A stretch of DNA of 64,000 nt from Lysinibacillus timonensis. Lineage in GTDB: Bacteria; Bacillota; Bacilli; Bacillales_A; Planococcaceae. The first letter of the stretch is position 1. The number at the start of each line of letters is the position of its first letter. This document shows, one piece after another, positions 51,800 to 62,204 of the stretch. The stretch spans positions 584,001-648,000 of the forward strand of contig NZ_LT985980.1 in NCBI RefSeq assembly GCF_900291985.1, given 5' to 3'. The notes under the pieces are model-generated. The model had not been told where the DNA came from, ran no database searches, and was given only the letters and a program-made list of their open reading frames with translations. Both the position numbers and the translations under genes were made by a program.

Positions 51800-54604
51800 T
51801 TATTCTAATATATATTCTGAGTACCAAATTTCATGAAAATCCAAATACAAATTTGGGAAAATTGCTTTTGCAATTAGTCCATTTATATCCTCGTTTAATT
51901 CAAAACTAATTAATAGTTTATCTGTAATATAAGTTTCAAAGTACTCCTTCAATTGTTCCATAGTTTTAAACTCAGTATACAAAGGAATATACACTACCTT
52001 TTCACCATCACTCAAAAATATAACATAATACTCATTTAAAAAGTTTAGTGAATCAGTATAGAAATAATAAAAGCTTCTTTCCCTAATATACATGTCAAAT
52101 ACATTTTCGATGGTCAATTTTTGATCTTCAGTTAATTCGTATTCTTTATATATGTTGTATAAGGAGTAAGCACTTTCCTCATTCATTTGATTCGATAAAT
52201 AATTAATATATTCATCTAATTCATTTTCAAGCAAGCTTTCTTTTCTTGCAACTAATTCAACAATTTTTAGTTTGATTGATTCGTCTACTTGCATTTTTAT
52301 GCTTTCATCAAATTGATCAAATGTTTGTTTAATATAATCTATATCCTGTAAATGCTCGAGTGTGATCGTATCAGCGGTTGGCAACGAATTTACCATTTCA
52401 CCAATTAATTCAACTTCTGCATTTACTAAAATGCCTTTGTTTCTTACGTTTATTTTCTGATTCTCATTTAATATATTAAATATATTTCGAGCATAGTCAA
52501 TTTGTTCTTTGGTGAATTCATCTTCCAAATATGAAATTAAATCTTCAACCAATTCAACTTCTGCATTTTCGAAATAAGCTAAAGATTCCTTAGAGACTTT
52601 TGACTTCTCTTCTTCAGACAAACTATTAAGCATTAGTTTTGTTTTATGGATAGTGTCTGTTGTTCCGCCATTATATTCTTCTTGAATTATTAAAATATTT
52701 TTTTCAATCTCAGAAATAATGAAAAGAGTTACAATTTGTGCCTCTATCGCTTCTAGCTTCGAAATATTTGGAATTGAACTTTCATCCATATCAGAGATTC
52801 TCATTCGAATATTTGATACAATGTCTTTCTCTGCAAGTGTGATCTCGTCAGGAAGATTTTCAATTGCTAGGAACACATTTCCGAATTCTGTTTGTAATAG
52901 CTCATTTAGTTTATTTTCAGCATCAATTAATGAATTAAGATTAGTTACTTGCAGCTTGATATCATCATCTAAACCGTCATAAAGCAATCTAGCTTGTATT
53001 ATTTGTTCATAGTTCGCAAGTGTTACATCTTCAGGGATTTCGTTAATTGCAGTTATTACTTCTTGGACTTTCAGTAACTTTTCTAAAGTTGCTTCTGATG
53101 CAATTAACTTTTCGATATTTGTTACGAGTACTTTCTGGACCTCTGTTAATGCATTGTAACGCTCTCTTGCCTCTACTACTTGTTCTTCTGCCGCAATCGT
53201 TACAGGATAAGGAATGTTGTTAATTCTATCAATTACAGATTTCGCTGCTAATTGATCGTGATTCACTGGGAGATCGTTATCATCATCGTTATCATCTCTG
53301 TCATTATTACTTCCCCCACCGGATGAAGGTGGTCGAGAAACAGGGGCAGTAGGCTTGCTGAGTTGTTCGCGGGCTTCCTCTTGAGCTTTTTTCTTTTGTT
53401 CTTGTTGTTGGAGTCGATTTTCAAAAGCTTGTCGTTGTTGTTCAGTAAGTTGGCTTAAATATTTGTCTTGTGCTTCTTTACTCTTTTCTTCTGCTGCTTG
53501 GCGATTTGCTTCCTGTAGTCTTCTCATTTGCTCCTGAATTTGTTGGATTACATTTAAGTATTGAGACTCAGCTTGTTTTCGTTGTTGTTTTTCTTGTTCT
53601 TTCTGTTTTTTCAGTTCTTCAGTCTTTCGTTCAATCTGTTGTTGTTTTTGTTGTTCTTTTTCATTATAAAGGATTGGTGGAATTTTAGTTAATTCGATAG
53701 GAATATCACTAGTTTTATTGGCATCCTCTATGATCCTGTTCACTTCTTCTTCAGATATTAGACCGTTTTCCATTGCACTTTTCAATAAATTTGCAAGTGC
53801 ATGATCAACATTTTGTTGATACCTCTGTAAATCAATCTCAGATGTAGGATTATACTCCTCCATATCATCTGGAGTATCAGCATCTAAAATCTCTTTATTT
53901 TCTTTATCAATTTCTTGTTTATTTTTGAGTAATTTCTCTATAATTGAGGGACTCACATTCTGAACAACATTTGCAACATCAACAGGATTTATACTACTGT
54001 TTAAGTCTTGACTTGCATCAGGAAAAAAATGTATCTGCTGTGCAGGGTAAACAGTCGCATTTTTACCGTTTTGTTTGGCTATAGGACTAACTTCTACTTT
54101 ACCAGCACCAACATACATAGTTGGCAATCCAGTTACTGGATCAATTACTACTACAAAATGAGTCCCCTGGGCATCGTATAGTACACCATTTGATTCAATT
54201 CGGAAAATATCATGCGTGTTTGCGATAGGCGTTACATCCGCATATACATTGCCTTGCCATACTTTTATGTGAGTTGTTTTAACACCGTCTTTTTCGGTTA
54301 AATGGACAATGGAAATATCAGTCCCGCCGTCAATAGTCAGGATGTCATTTGTATCGTTTGTTTGGATTAGCACTGTAGAATAATCTTCTGTATGTAGCCT
54401 GTCACCTTGTTGTAATTGCATCCCTATAGCTGCTCTAATTGTTTTTACACTACCTGCCTTTTGTATATAAGCAACACCAGTTATATCTTGTATTTCAAAT
54501 GTTCTAATTTCTTGTGCATGCACAGCTATCCTTGGTAAACATAATGATAGGATAATTATGCTAACCAAAAATATCGTACTAAATTTCTTGACCCCCATTG
54601 ACAA
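51800..54604 (-). CDS. Large secreted FecR-domain protein with coiled coil and helical repeats
   Basis: The ~934-residue protein begins with a Sec signal peptide (FSTIFLVSIIILSLCLPRIAVHA). A FecR domain follows (about 35-205: GVAYIQKAGSVKTIRAAIGMQL, LQQGDRLHTEDYSTVLIQ, YDAQGTHFVVVIDP). Next come an acidic linker, a Gln/Glu/Lys coiled coil (~320-420), an Asp/Asn-rich hinge (DRDDNDDDNDL, ~445) and helical repeats of 60-65 residues (INNIPYPVTIAAEEQ; INEIPEDVTLANYEQ; IENLPDEITLAEKDI). AGGAGG lies 7 bases before a TTG at 54604; the ATG at 54598 is the alternative. It follows the SLH-NHL gene in one operon. A surface role is inferred. Confidence 0.85.
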   Translation of the reverse strand: MSMGVKKFSTIFLVSIIILSLCLPRIAVHAQEIRTFEIQDITGVAYIQKAGSVKTIRAAIGMQLQQGDRLHTEDYSTVLIQTNDTNDILTIDGGTDISIVHLTEKDGVKTTHIKVWQGNVYADVTPIANTHDIFRIESNGVLYDAQGTHFVVVIDPVTGLPTMYVGAGKVEVSPIAKQNGKNATVYPAQQIHFFPDASQDLNSSINPVDVANVVQNVSPSIIEKLLKNKQEIDKENKEILDADTPDDMEEYNPTSEIDLQRYQQNVDHALANLLKSAMENGLISEEEVNRIIEDANKTSDIPIELTKIPPILYNEKEQQKQQQIERKTEELKKQKEQEKQQRKQAESQYLNVIQQIQEQMRRLQEANRQAAEEKSKEAQDKYLSQLTEQQRQAFENRLQQQEQKKKAQEEAREQLSKPTAPVSRPPSSGGGSNNDRDDNDDDNDLPVNHDQLAAKSVIDRINNIPYPVTIAAEEQVVEARERYNALTEVQKVLVTNIEKLIASEATLEKLLKVQEVITAINEIPEDVTLANYEQIIQARLLYDGLDDDIKLQVTNLNSLIDAENKLNELLQTEFGNVFLAIENLPDEITLAEKDIVSNIRMRISDMDESSIPNISKLEAIEAQIVTLFIISEIEKNILIIQEEYNGGTTDTIHKTKLMLNSLSEEEKSKVSKESLAYFENAEVELVEDLISYLEDEFTKEQIDYARNIFNILNENQKINVRNKGILVNAEVELIGEMVNSLPTADTITLEHLQDIDYIKQTFDQFDESIKMQVDESIKLKIVELVARKESLLENELDEYINYLSNQMNEESAYSLYNIYKEYELTEDQKLTIENVFDMYIRERSFYYFYTDSLNFLNEYYVIFLSDGEKVVYIPLYTEFKTMEQLKEYFETYITDKLLISFELNEDINGLIAKAIFPNLYLDFHEIWYSEYILE

Positions 54605-54622
54605 TTCTAATCCTCCTCTCAA

Positions 54623-56260
54623 TTATTTTGATATTTTCATAATTTGATTGTTAAAGCTATTCGTAATCAGGATTGTGTCATCTTTCGTAACAGCAACGTC
54701 TGTCGGGAATTTCAAATCTTTTGCAATCGTTGTAACGGTTCCATTAGAGAATAATCGGATTGCATGATTTGCTTGATCTGCAATTAGTAGTTCTCCTTCT
54801 TTTGTTAAAGTAAGACCTTTAGGTGAAGAGAATTGCGCTTTTAATGCACTTCCATCTTTAAAGCCATTTTTTGCATATAAATCATTTCCTAAATTTACAT
54901 TACCGGCAACTGTGGTAACAGTATTGGTTTCTAAATTGATGTATCGGATTACTTGATTTCCAGTGTCACTGATATATAGATTTCCTTTATCATCTAAGAC
55001 GAGCCCTGAAGGTTCATTAAACTTTGCTTGCTCTAATGTGCCATCTTGATAATCTCCACCATTTTCAACGACACCATCCACCACTTCCACAGGTCGTAAT
55101 GATGTTGCATTAAGTGTAGAAACGGTACCATCTATATCAATCCTTCGAATGACATGATTCAATGTATCCGCCACATATACAGTTCCATCTGGAGCTACTG
55201 CAATATCTTGAGGGTAGTAAAATTTTGCATTTTCTGCTTTACCATCAATGTGACCTGGGAGGCCATCACCTGCTAAAGTGGATACTTTACCGTCGTTCGC
55301 AATTTTACGAATGACATGGTTAAATGTATCAGCGACATACACATTCCCCTTAGAATCTATCGATATTCCCGATGGAGAAGAAAAGACCGCTTTGTTATGT
55401 TCATCATTATATAATCCACCTACAGGTTTTCCGTATTCATCTACAGTTAACATCATACCTGCATAAGTAGTTACGCTCTTTCCCTTAACTAAACGTAGTA
55501 AGTGATTCCCTTGGTCTGAGATGACGATTGCGTTATCAGGTAAAATAGCTACACTTGAAGGCATACGAAACGCAGCATGAAGAGCATCTCCATCTAAATA
55601 GTCGTAATCACCATTACCAGCGACTATATCAATTTTTAAGGAAGCATTCTCACTCTTATATATAAAAGTAGCTAATTGACCACGAGTAACAGGTCGATTC
55701 GGTTCAAAAGTAGTTGCTGTAACACCACTTGTAATCTCTAAATCTAATAAAGTTTGGATTGCATGTTTATACCAAGCATTGTTACTAACATCTTTAAATG
55801 GGAGCAGAGTAGAATCTGCACTTGAAAAATCATAGGCTTTTGCAAGGATTGCTGCCATATGTGCTCTTGTTAATTGTTCATTTGGTCGGAATGTATGATC
55901 TTCATATCCACTTATCATTCCTGCATTAACTAAAACTGCTATTTGATTATAATAAGGGTGGTTCTTTGGAACATCAGTAAATCCAGGATCATTTACATAT
56001 GAGGAATCTAGTTGAAGGCTGTTAGCTAGCATAAGGGTTGCTTGTCCTCTAGTGACTGGTTGATAAGGCTTAAACGTACCGTCTTCAAAACCATTAATAA
56101 TACCTCGACTTGATAAATCAAGTACTGGTTCATAGAAATATTCAGTAGCCTTAACATCTTTAAAAAATAATGATTCTGCATTTGCTTTTAAAAGAGAGGG
56201 ATAATTTGTAGCGACAATGGTGAGGGCGAAAAGCAAAATTACTTTAATAAAAAATTTCAT
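54623..56260 (-). CDS. SLH-domain surface protein with NHL repeats
   Basis: The 545-residue exported protein has a signal peptide (FIKVILLFALTIVATNYPSLLKANA, split), then three SLH domains (~32-75, 93-136, 155-197) with FEDGTFKPYQPVTRGQA, YEDHTFRPNEQLTRAHMA and FEPNRPVTRGQLA. These bind secondary cell-wall polymer. From ~215 to the end, NHL-type beta-propeller repeats occur (PSGISIDSKGNVYVADTFNHVIRKI; PQDIAVAPDGTVYVADTLNHVIRRI; SDTGNQVIRYI), each ~55 residues, probably six blades. It has an AGGAGG site. The propeller could bind carbohydrate or protein on the cell surface. The downstream secreted FecR protein is a natural partner. Confidence 0.92.
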   Translation of the reverse strand: MKFFIKVILLFALTIVATNYPSLLKANAESLFFKDVKATEYFYEPVLDLSSRGIINGFEDGTFKPYQPVTRGQATLMLANSLQLDSSYVNDPGFTDVPKNHPYYNQIAVLVNAGMISGYEDHTFRPNEQLTRAHMAAILAKAYDFSSADSTLLPFKDVSNNAWYKHAIQTLLDLEITSGVTATTFEPNRPVTRGQLATFIYKSENASLKIDIVAGNGDYDYLDGDALHAAFRMPSSVAILPDNAIVISDQGNHLLRLVKGKSVTTYAGMMLTVDEYGKPVGGLYNDEHNKAVFSSPSGISIDSKGNVYVADTFNHVIRKIANDGKVSTLAGDGLPGHIDGKAENAKFYYPQDIAVAPDGTVYVADTLNHVIRRIDIDGTVSTLNATSLRPVEVVDGVVENGGDYQDGTLEQAKFNEPSGLVLDDKGNLYISDTGNQVIRYINLETNTVTTVAGNVNLGNDLYAKNGFKDGSALKAQFSSPKGLTLTKEGELLIADQANHAIRLFSNGTVTTIAKDLKFPTDVAVTKDDTILITNSFNNQIMKISK

Positions 56261-56474
56261 TTGGGCCTCCTGTTCTAATTTATACCAATTAAGTTCTCAA
56301 CCAAATAATACTAAAATTAGTAACAAAATACTATGTTTTTCTTTAATATTTCAGATATATAGAAAGATTTAGCGAGTAGGAATTTACTCCTTATTATTAA
56401 CCTTGTAATTGTGACATTAGTTGTTGAGGCAATTAACAAATCTTAAACATATTTAAAAGTTAGACATAAATAAC

Positions 56475-56505
56475 GAAAAAACCGCCTCGCGACCCCGAGA
56501 CGGTT
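56475..56505 (-). terminator. Terminator, likely of argGH
   Basis: On the minus strand AACCGTCTCG and CGAGGCGGTT pair around GGGTCG, then TTTTTTCG follows. It lies ~175 bp beyond argH. Confidence 0.85.
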
Positions 56506-56639
56506 TATGTAACTTTATATGTTCACATCTCACACTTTGCATGAAATGTTCCTTATAAAGTTTTATTTTACCTAGTTACCCTCTGGCTTCTAGATAAAAA
56601 GTCGATAACTATTGAGCATCCCTGTACTACATTAATAGT

Positions 56640-56704
56640 TGTCGGGTACCTGTCACTCAAACAATTATGAATATTCAAAATTATTCGAGTGCCAGGCACT
56701 TTTT
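56640..56704. repeat. Imperfect palindromic repeat overlapping the argH stop
   Basis: GGTACCTGTCACTCAAA (left) mirrors TTCGAGTGCCAGGCAC (right) with three changes, around TTATGAATATTCAA. The right arm encodes the last residues of ArgH (CLALE) and its stop. GTGCCTGGCACTC-type palindromes recur in Bacillus genomes, as far as I recall. Confidence 0.6.
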
Positions 56705-58060
56705 AGCCTTTTCAATTTGAACTCGCACTTGGTCAAAACCAGTGCCACCGAGTGAATGACGTCTACGAACAGCAGCTTCTGGTTTTAAAACATCATACAC
56801 ATCATCATCAATCAAATCACTTTCAGCTTTCATATCTTCAATTGGCAAATCTAATAAATAGATGCCTCTTTGAATACAAGTAAATACTAATTTTCCTGTT
56901 ACTTCATGTGCCACGCGGAAAGGCATACCTTTCGTTGCTAGATAGTCTGCAAGTTCTGTTGCATTAGAAAAATCACTATGAACTGCTTTGTGCAACTTTT
57001 GAGTATTTACTTTCATCGTGCGAACCATGCCTTCAAAGATTTTTAAAGAACCAAGAATCGTATGAACTGTATCGAACATACCTTCCTTATCTTCCTGCAT
57101 ATCTTTGTTGTATGTTAACGGCGTACCCTTCAGTACCGTTAACAAGCCCATTAGGTTACCATAAACACGACCAGTCTTGCCGCGAATTAATTCAGCCATA
57201 TCTGGGTTTTTCTTTTGTGGCATGATGGACGATCCAGTTGAAAATGCATCATCTAATTCTATAAATTTAAACTCATCTGTTGACCATAATATGATTTCTT
57301 CTGCAAAACGTGACAAATGAGTCATTAAAAGACTTGAATTTGATAAAAATTCTACGATAAAATCACGATCGCTTACTGCATCCATTGAGTTCTCATACAC
57401 TTTACTAAACCCTAGTAGCTCAGCAGATTTTAATCGATCGATTGGGAAAGTTGTTCCCGCCATTGCCCCTGCGCCTAACGGTAAAATGTCGATGCGTTTC
57501 ATTGACTCATTAAAACGCTCTTTGTCCCGTTGTAGCATCCAGAAATACGCCATTAAATGATGTGCAAAACTAATTGGTTGTGCACGCTGTAGATGCGTGT
57601 AACCTGGTGCAATTGTTTCAACATGCTGTTTTGCTTTTTCTAAAATGGTTGTTTGGAAAGTTTCGATTAAATCAACCACTTCCACAACACGCTTTTTCAA
57701 GAATAAGTGAACGTCTGTTGCAACTTGGTCGTTACGGCTTCGACCAGTATGGAGTTTCCCTCCAGCTGGTCCGATTAGATCCGTCAACATTTTCTCTAAA
57801 TTTAAATGGATATCTTCATTTGCTACACTAAACTCGAGCTCTCCAGCCTCTGCCTTCAATTTTAGCTCTGCTAAGCCGCCAAGAATCTTTTCTACATCTT
57901 CAGCAGACAAAATACCTTGTGCGCCTAACATTGTTACGTGAGCAACACTACCTTCGAGATCTTCCATTACTAACTGTTGGTCAAAACCGATTGATGCGCC
58001 AAATTCATCTACCCAGCTTTCCGCTGACTTTTGAAAGCGACCGCCCCATAATTTTGTCAT
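56681..58060 (-). CDS. argH: Argininosuccinate lyase
   Basis: This is the last step of arginine synthesis, splitting argininosuccinate into arginine and fumarate. The 459 residues of the fumarase/aspartase superfamily carry the signature [12 protein letters not shown] (catalytic Ser), SRNDQVATD and [13 protein letters not shown]-type segments ([19 protein letters not shown]). The opening is [19 protein letters not shown]. The ATG has an AGGTG site. The last codons lie inside a palindromic repeat, so the C-terminal residues CLALE may be repeat-derived. It forms an operon with argG, 45 bp apart. Confidence 0.97.
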   Translation of the reverse strand: MTKLWGGRFQKSAESWVDEFGASIGFDQQLVMEDLEGSVAHVTMLGAQGILSAEDVEKILGGLAELKLKAEAGELEFSVANEDIHLNLEKMLTDLIGPAGGKLHTGRSRNDQVATDVHLFLKKRVVEVVDLIETFQTTILEKAKQHVETIAPGYTHLQRAQPISFAHHLMAYFWMLQRDKERFNESMKRIDILPLGAGAMAGTTFPIDRLKSAELLGFSKVYENSMDAVSDRDFIVEFLSNSSLLMTHLSRFAEEIILWSTDEFKFIELDDAFSTGSSIMPQKKNPDMAELIRGKTGRVYGNLMGLLTVLKGTPLTYNKDMQEDKEGMFDTVHTILGSLKIFEGMVRTMKVNTQKLHKAVHSDFSNATELADYLATKGMPFRVAHEVTGKLVFTCIQRGIYLLDLPIEDMKAESDLIDDDVYDVLKPEAAVRRRHSLGGTGFDQVRVQIEKAKKCLALE

Positions 58061-58104
58061 AATGACACCTACTTCTTTAGTCCAATAATACTAGTGGAAT
58101 TTTT

Positions 58105-59316
58105 TTATTGAGTTACTTTTTGTGTGTTTTTTGCGACTTCAGATGCTACTACTGTTGGAAGTCCCCATAATTCGATGAAACCTACTGCTGATGCATGGTT
58201 GAATGCATCTTCTTTAGAATAAGTAGCTAGTTTCTCATTATATAAAGAATTTGGAGATTTACGTCCTTCTACAATTGCATGACCTTTAAACAATTTCACA
58301 CGAACTGTTCCATTAACATATTTTTGTGTTTCTTTTAAGAATGCTTGTAATGCTTCGCGAATTGGGTTGAACCATAAACCATCATAAATAATTTCAGATA
58401 ATTTTTGTTCAATGATTGGTTTGAAATGAGCCAATTCTTTTACTAAAGTAATATCTTCAAGCTCTTTATGAGCAGTTAAAAGAACTTTAGCACCAGGAAT
58501 TTCATATACTTCACGGGATTTAATACCAACTAAACGGTTTTCTACATGATCGATACGCCCAACACCATGAGCACCAGCGATTTTATTTAATTCTTGGATT
58601 AAATCCGCAAGCTTCAATTCTTGACCATTTAATGCAACTGGTTTACCTTCTACGAATTCAATCTCTACGTATTCTGGTGTGTCAGGTGCATTTTCAACTG
58701 ATACAGTTAATCCGTAAGCTTCTTCTGGTGGAGCTACCCATGGATCTTCCATTACGCCTGCCTCATTTGCACGGCCCCATAGGTTTTGGTCGATAGAGAA
58801 TGGTGAGTCGATTGTTGCTGGAACAGGTACACCATGTTTTTCAGCGTATTCAATTTCTTCATCACGGCTCCAACCCCATTCACGAACAGGAGCTAGAACT
58901 TCTAAATTAGGGTTAAGAGCTTTAATTGAAACTTCGAAACGTACTTGGTCATTTCCTTTACCAGTACAACCATGAGCTACAGCATCAGCACCAACTTGAT
59001 TTGCAATTTCTACTAATTTTTTTGAAATTAATGGACGAGATAATGCAGATACTAATGGATATTTTTGTTCATACCAAGTATGACCTTGTAAAGAAACAAG
59101 TGCAAAGTCTTCTGCAAACTCATCTTTCGCATCTACCATATATGATTCAATCGCCCCAACTTGTAGAGCTTTATTTTTAACGAATTCAAGGTCTTTTCCT
59201 TCACCTACATCTAAACAAACAGCGATTACGTCCCAACCTTGTTCTTTTAACCAAGGAATTGCTACTGACGTATCAAGTCCTCCTGAATAAGCTAATACAA
59301 CTTTTTTATTTACCAT
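58105..59316 (-). CDS. argG: Argininosuccinate synthase
   Basis: This enzyme condenses citrulline and aspartate with ATP to argininosuccinate. The 403 residues begin [22 protein letters not shown] (PP-loop SGGLDTS, split) and show [35 protein letters not shown] (split) and [14 protein letters not shown] chose the ATG at 59316, behind GGAGG; in-frame codons upstream are not conserved. The upstream region holds AT-rich half-palindromes (TATAAAAATACGTATATTCAT near 59323-59353) that might be ArgR boxes, but I cannot establish that by eye. Confidence 0.97.
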   Translation of the reverse strand: MVNKKVVLAYSGGLDTSVAIPWLKEQGWDVIAVCLDVGEGKDLEFVKNKALQVGAIESYMVDAKDEFAEDFALVSLQGHTWYEQKYPLVSALSRPLISKKLVEIANQVGADAVAHGCTGKGNDQVRFEVSIKALNPNLEVLAPVREWGWSRDEEIEYAEKHGVPVPATIDSPFSIDQNLWGRANEAGVMEDPWVAPPEEAYGLTVSVENAPDTPEYVEIEFVEGKPVALNGQELKLADLIQELNKIAGAHGVGRIDHVENRLVGIKSREVYEIPGAKVLLTAHKELEDITLVKELAHFKPIIEQKLSEIIYDGLWFNPIREALQAFLKETQKYVNGTVRVKLFKGHAIVEGRKSPNSLYNEKLATYSKEDAFNHASAVGFIELWGLPTVVASEVAKNTQKVTQ

Positions 59317-59493
59317 AATGAAAGCCTCCGTTATATGAATATACGTATTTTTATACAACCACATTTAAGTTTATACATGAATAGTACCATGTTATAAAAA
59401 TAAATACAAGTGCATTTTTATAAAAAAGTGACAATTAAAAAAACGAGTTAAAACCATGAATACCGTAGTATTTGAGTTCTTCTCGTTTATGTA

Positions 59494-60243
59494 TTATTTT
59501 TTATTAAAAAAGCCACTACCAAGCTTTTCTACCAATCGTGGAGCTACTGCATAAAGTTTACTTGTAAGACCCATTACTTTCGGTAAATTTACTTCACGAA
59601 CAGGATGATTTATGCATTGAACAACACATTTCGCCACTTTTCCAGGATTTAATAAGAAGTTTTCAATCGATTTTCGGTACGCATTCGTTGCATCCGCCTT
59701 TTGTAAAAAGGGGGTATCAATAGGGCCTGGGTAAATGGCAGTTACCTTAACATTATAAGGTTCAAGCTCCATTCTTAGTCCATTAGCGAACCCTGTAATT
59801 GCGTGTTTAGACGCTGCATATACACTCGCTTTCCTTGTAGCCACTTTTCCCGCTTGGGATCCAATAAATATAAAATGCCCAGATTTTTTTACAATCATAG
59901 CTTGCGCTAGTCTACGTGTCAAAAGAATCGGAGCTCGAACATTTACATCAATCATTGAATTGATTTCGTCATCTGATAAATCAAATCCGTTTTCGAATAT
60001 CCCTAAACCAGCATTCATAATCGCAACATCAATTGGAGGAAGCTTTGCACATACTTTTTCAATATCCTCGATTTTTGTTAAATCTGCTTTGAAAACAGTT
60101 GCCCCCAATTTGCTTAACATTTCTAATGAGGGTTCTTGTCTCCCGGTTGCATAAACTTGGTGACCTTTTTTTATACACAATTCTGTTATTAATCGACCAA
60201 TTCCACTAGTCGCTCCAGTTACAAAGATAACTTTACCATTCAT
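59494..60243 (-). CDS. SDR family oxidoreductase (YqjQ-like)
   Basis: The 249-residue classical short-chain dehydrogenase has FVTGATSGIGRLI (cofactor), IMNAGLG, FIGSQAGKVATRKASVYAASKHA with catalytic Ser, Tyr and Lys, and IYPGPIDTPF. The substrate is unknown. It corresponds by family and gene order to B. subtilis yqjQ, which lies beside yqjP and proI; here nsrR and hmp have come between it and the other two. It has an AAAGGAA site. Confidence 0.88.
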   Translation of the reverse strand: MNGKVIFVTGATSGIGRLITELCIKKGHQVYATGRQEPSLEMLSKLGATVFKADLTKIEDIEKVCAKLPPIDVAIMNAGLGIFENGFDLSDDEINSMIDVNVRAPILLTRRLAQAMIVKKSGHFIFIGSQAGKVATRKASVYAASKHAITGFANGLRMELEPYNVKVTAIYPGPIDTPFLQKADATNAYRKSIENFLLNPGKVAKCVVQCINHPVREVNLPKVMGLTSKLYAVAPRLVEKLGSGFFNKK

Positions 60244-60300
60244 TTATTCGTATGTTCCTTTCTGATTCGTCTATACTTTTTTCTATAAATGTAATCTGAA

Positions 60301-60331
60301 AAAAGAGAGTATAGATAAATTCTATACTCTT
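60301..60331 (-). terminator. Terminator after nsrR
   Basis: GAGTATAGA and TCTATACTC (60307-60329) are perfect arms; on the minus strand CTCTTTTTTC follows. Confidence 0.85.
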
Positions 60332-60335
60332 AGTA

Positions 60336-60773
60336 TTACGTCATATTAAGCAGTTTCATTAATTCATCTTTGGAAATTAGAAAATCTGCTAACGTGTATT
60401 GATCTAGCACTTGTAAGTATGCTTTTAATGCTTCCCCTAATGCATTTTTCAACTGACAGGCGGGGGAAATTCTACACAAGTTATTTTCCGAATTAAAACA
60501 TTCAACTAAATGAAAATCCTCTTCAGTATTTCGGACTACTTCGCCTATATTAATATCTTTTGGATCTTTTGCTAATCGAATGCCACCACCCCGCCCTCGG
60601 ATTGTCTCTATAAACCCAAGTTGTCCGAGGTCATAAGTAACTTTCATAAGATGGTTCTTAGATATATGATAATTATCAGCAATTTCTTTAATGGTTGATA
60701 ATCTTTCAGGGCCTTTTATTCCTAAATACAATAATACTCTTAGTGAATAGTCTGTATATAATGTTAAGCGCAT
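60336..60773 (-). CDS. nsrR: Rrf2-family nitric-oxide-sensing repressor NsrR
   Basis: The ~145-residue Rrf2 regulator has an N-terminal winged helix (MRLTLYTDYSLRVLLYL; IADNYHISKNHLMKV) and three conserved Cys for a [4Fe-4S] cluster in ECFNSENNLCRISPACQL. The cluster is destroyed by NO, releasing DNA. It is divergently transcribed from hmp, its classic target, over a 220-bp intergenic region. I chose the ATG at 60773 (MRLTLY), as in B. subtilis NsrR; upstream codons are weak. Confidence 0.93.
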   Translation of the reverse strand: MRLTLYTDYSLRVLLYLGIKGPERLSTIKEIADNYHISKNHLMKVTYDLGQLGFIETIRGRGGGIRLAKDPKDINIGEVVRNTEEDFHLVECFNSENNLCRISPACQLKNALGEALKAYLQVLDQYTLADFLISKDELMKLLNMT

Positions 60774-60825
60774 CATAGCCACCACACTTTCTTAAAACAT
60801 TATAACATTTTTTAGCAAACTAATT

Positions 60826-60840
60826 TTAGTATGACATACT
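60826..60840. promoter_or_regulatory. Perfect 15-bp palindrome upstream of nsrR
   Basis: TAGTATG-A-CATACTA is a perfect inverted repeat ~55 bp before the nsrR start and on the way to hmp. It is a candidate regulator site, owner unknown. Confidence 0.4.
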
Positions 60841-60892
60841 AGTTTAACGCAATAAAAGAAGTATCTTATATTCTACATATGTCTATTTTGTT

Positions 60893-60916
60893 AAAGATAT
60901 ATTTTAAATACTCTTT
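60893..60916 (+). promoter_or_regulatory. Candidate NsrR operator ahead of hmp
   Basis: AAGATATATTTTAAATACTC followed by TT resembles the B. subtilis NsrR consensus (dyad built on AAGATGCATTTTAAATGCATCTT in spirit, centre ATTTTAAAT). It lies ~90 bp before the hmp start. This is a match by eye only. Confidence 0.5.
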
Positions 60917-61002
60917 TGTGACCAATTTGTTAAACATGTATTTATAATATTGCTTTTAAAAACTACCAGGAGTATATTGACTCATGAAAGGACGTGATTG
61001 CA

Positions 61003-62172
61003 TTGTTATCGCAAAAAACAATTGATATCATTAAATCAACAGTACCAGTATTAGAACAACATGGCCTTACAATTACAAAAACTTTCTATTCAAACATGTT
61101 TAAGGCACATCCTGAATTATTAAATTTATTTAACAGAGCAAATCAACTTAGAGGTCGTCAACAAACAGCACTAGCAAATACAGTTTTGGCTGCTGCAAAG
61201 TACATCGACAATTTAGAACCAATCGTTCCAGTGGTTATGCAAATTTCACACAAACATAGAGGTTTAGGAATTTTACCAAATCATTACCCAATTGTTGGTG
61301 AACATTTACTGGGTGCTATTAAAGAAGTTCTTGGCGATGCTGCAACCGATGAAATTATTGATGCATGGGCAAACGCATACGGAGTAATAGCGGACGTATT
61401 TATTTCAGTGGAAGAAGATTTATACAAAACTACTGAAGCAAATGGTGGTTGGCGTTTATTTAAACCATTTAAAGTTGCACAAAAAGTAGAGGAAAATGAC
61501 GAAGTCACATCATTTTATTTAGTACCAGAAGACGGATCATCGTTACCTGCATTCCAACCTGGACAATATATCACAGTTCGCGTAAAAGTACCTGGTGATG
61601 AATACACTTCAAACCGTCACTATACTTTGTCACAGCCAGCGAATAAAAATGAATATAGAATTTCTGTCAAACGTGAAGATGCATGTGATCCAAAAGGTGT
61701 TGTATCTAATTATCTTCATAACGATGTAAAAGAAGGAGATTTAATTGATGTAAGTGCACCTGCAGGTTTATTCACATTAGATCAATCAAACAACCCTGTA
61801 TTATTTGTAAGTGGTGGTATTGGTGTTACTCCATTAAATACAATGCTACAAACTATGGAACCAGGTCGTGAAGTAACATTTGTACACACTGCACGAAACA
61901 AAAATGTAATCGCTTTCCAAGAACAAATCGAAAACAAAGTAAATGAATTAAACGGAAAATATCGTTCGTTTTATTCCGATTCTGAAGGCTATATTACGAA
62001 AGAAATTTTAGCCCCATATATTCAGGCAAATACAGAAATCTATACTTGTGGCCCTACACCATTTATGGAGACAGTTATTTCAATTGCTAAAGAACTAAAT
62101 ATTCCCGATGAAAAAATCCATTATGAGTTCTTTGGACCTGCCATGACAATAAAAGCGTTCGAAAACTCTTAA
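61003..62172 (+). CDS. hmp: Flavohemoglobin, nitric oxide dioxygenase
   Basis: This enzyme converts NO to nitrate using O2 and NAD(P)H. The 389 residues comprise a globin domain 1-140 (proximal His in [17 protein letters not shown]), then FAD-binding ([19 protein letters not shown]) and NAD-binding domains ([36 protein letters not shown]). I chose a TTG start at 61003 ([10 protein letters not shown]), matching the usual Hmp N-terminus and 10 bases behind AAAGGA; the GTG at 60994 is too close. NsrR next door is its likely repressor. Confidence 0.95.
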   Translation: MLSQKTIDIIKSTVPVLEQHGLTITKTFYSNMFKAHPELLNLFNRANQLRGRQQTALANTVLAAAKYIDNLEPIVPVVMQISHKHRGLGILPNHYPIVGEHLLGAIKEVLGDAATDEIIDAWANAYGVIADVFISVEEDLYKTTEANGGWRLFKPFKVAQKVEENDEVTSFYLVPEDGSSLPAFQPGQYITVRVKVPGDEYTSNRHYTLSQPANKNEYRISVKREDACDPKGVVSNYLHNDVKEGDLIDVSAPAGLFTLDQSNNPVLFVSGGIGVTPLNTMLQTMEPGREVTFVHTARNKNVIAFQEQIENKVNELNGKYRSFYSDSEGYITKEILAPYIQANTEIYTCGPTPFMETVISIAKELNIPDEKIHYEFFGPAMTIKAFENS

Positions 62173-62204
62173 ATGTGGTTCTAGAAATATTATACTAAAA
62201 ATAA

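Noticed and set aside
53470-53688. Hydrophobic plus-strand ORF inside the FecR-domain gene
   Set aside because: It is the antisense of a Gln/Glu/Lys-rich coiled coil, which always gives Leu/Phe/Val-rich frames.
59323-59420. ArgR boxes upstream of argG
   Set aside because: AT-rich half sites such as TATAAAAAT and TATTCAT occur, but I cannot align a full 18-bp dyad convincingly by eye.
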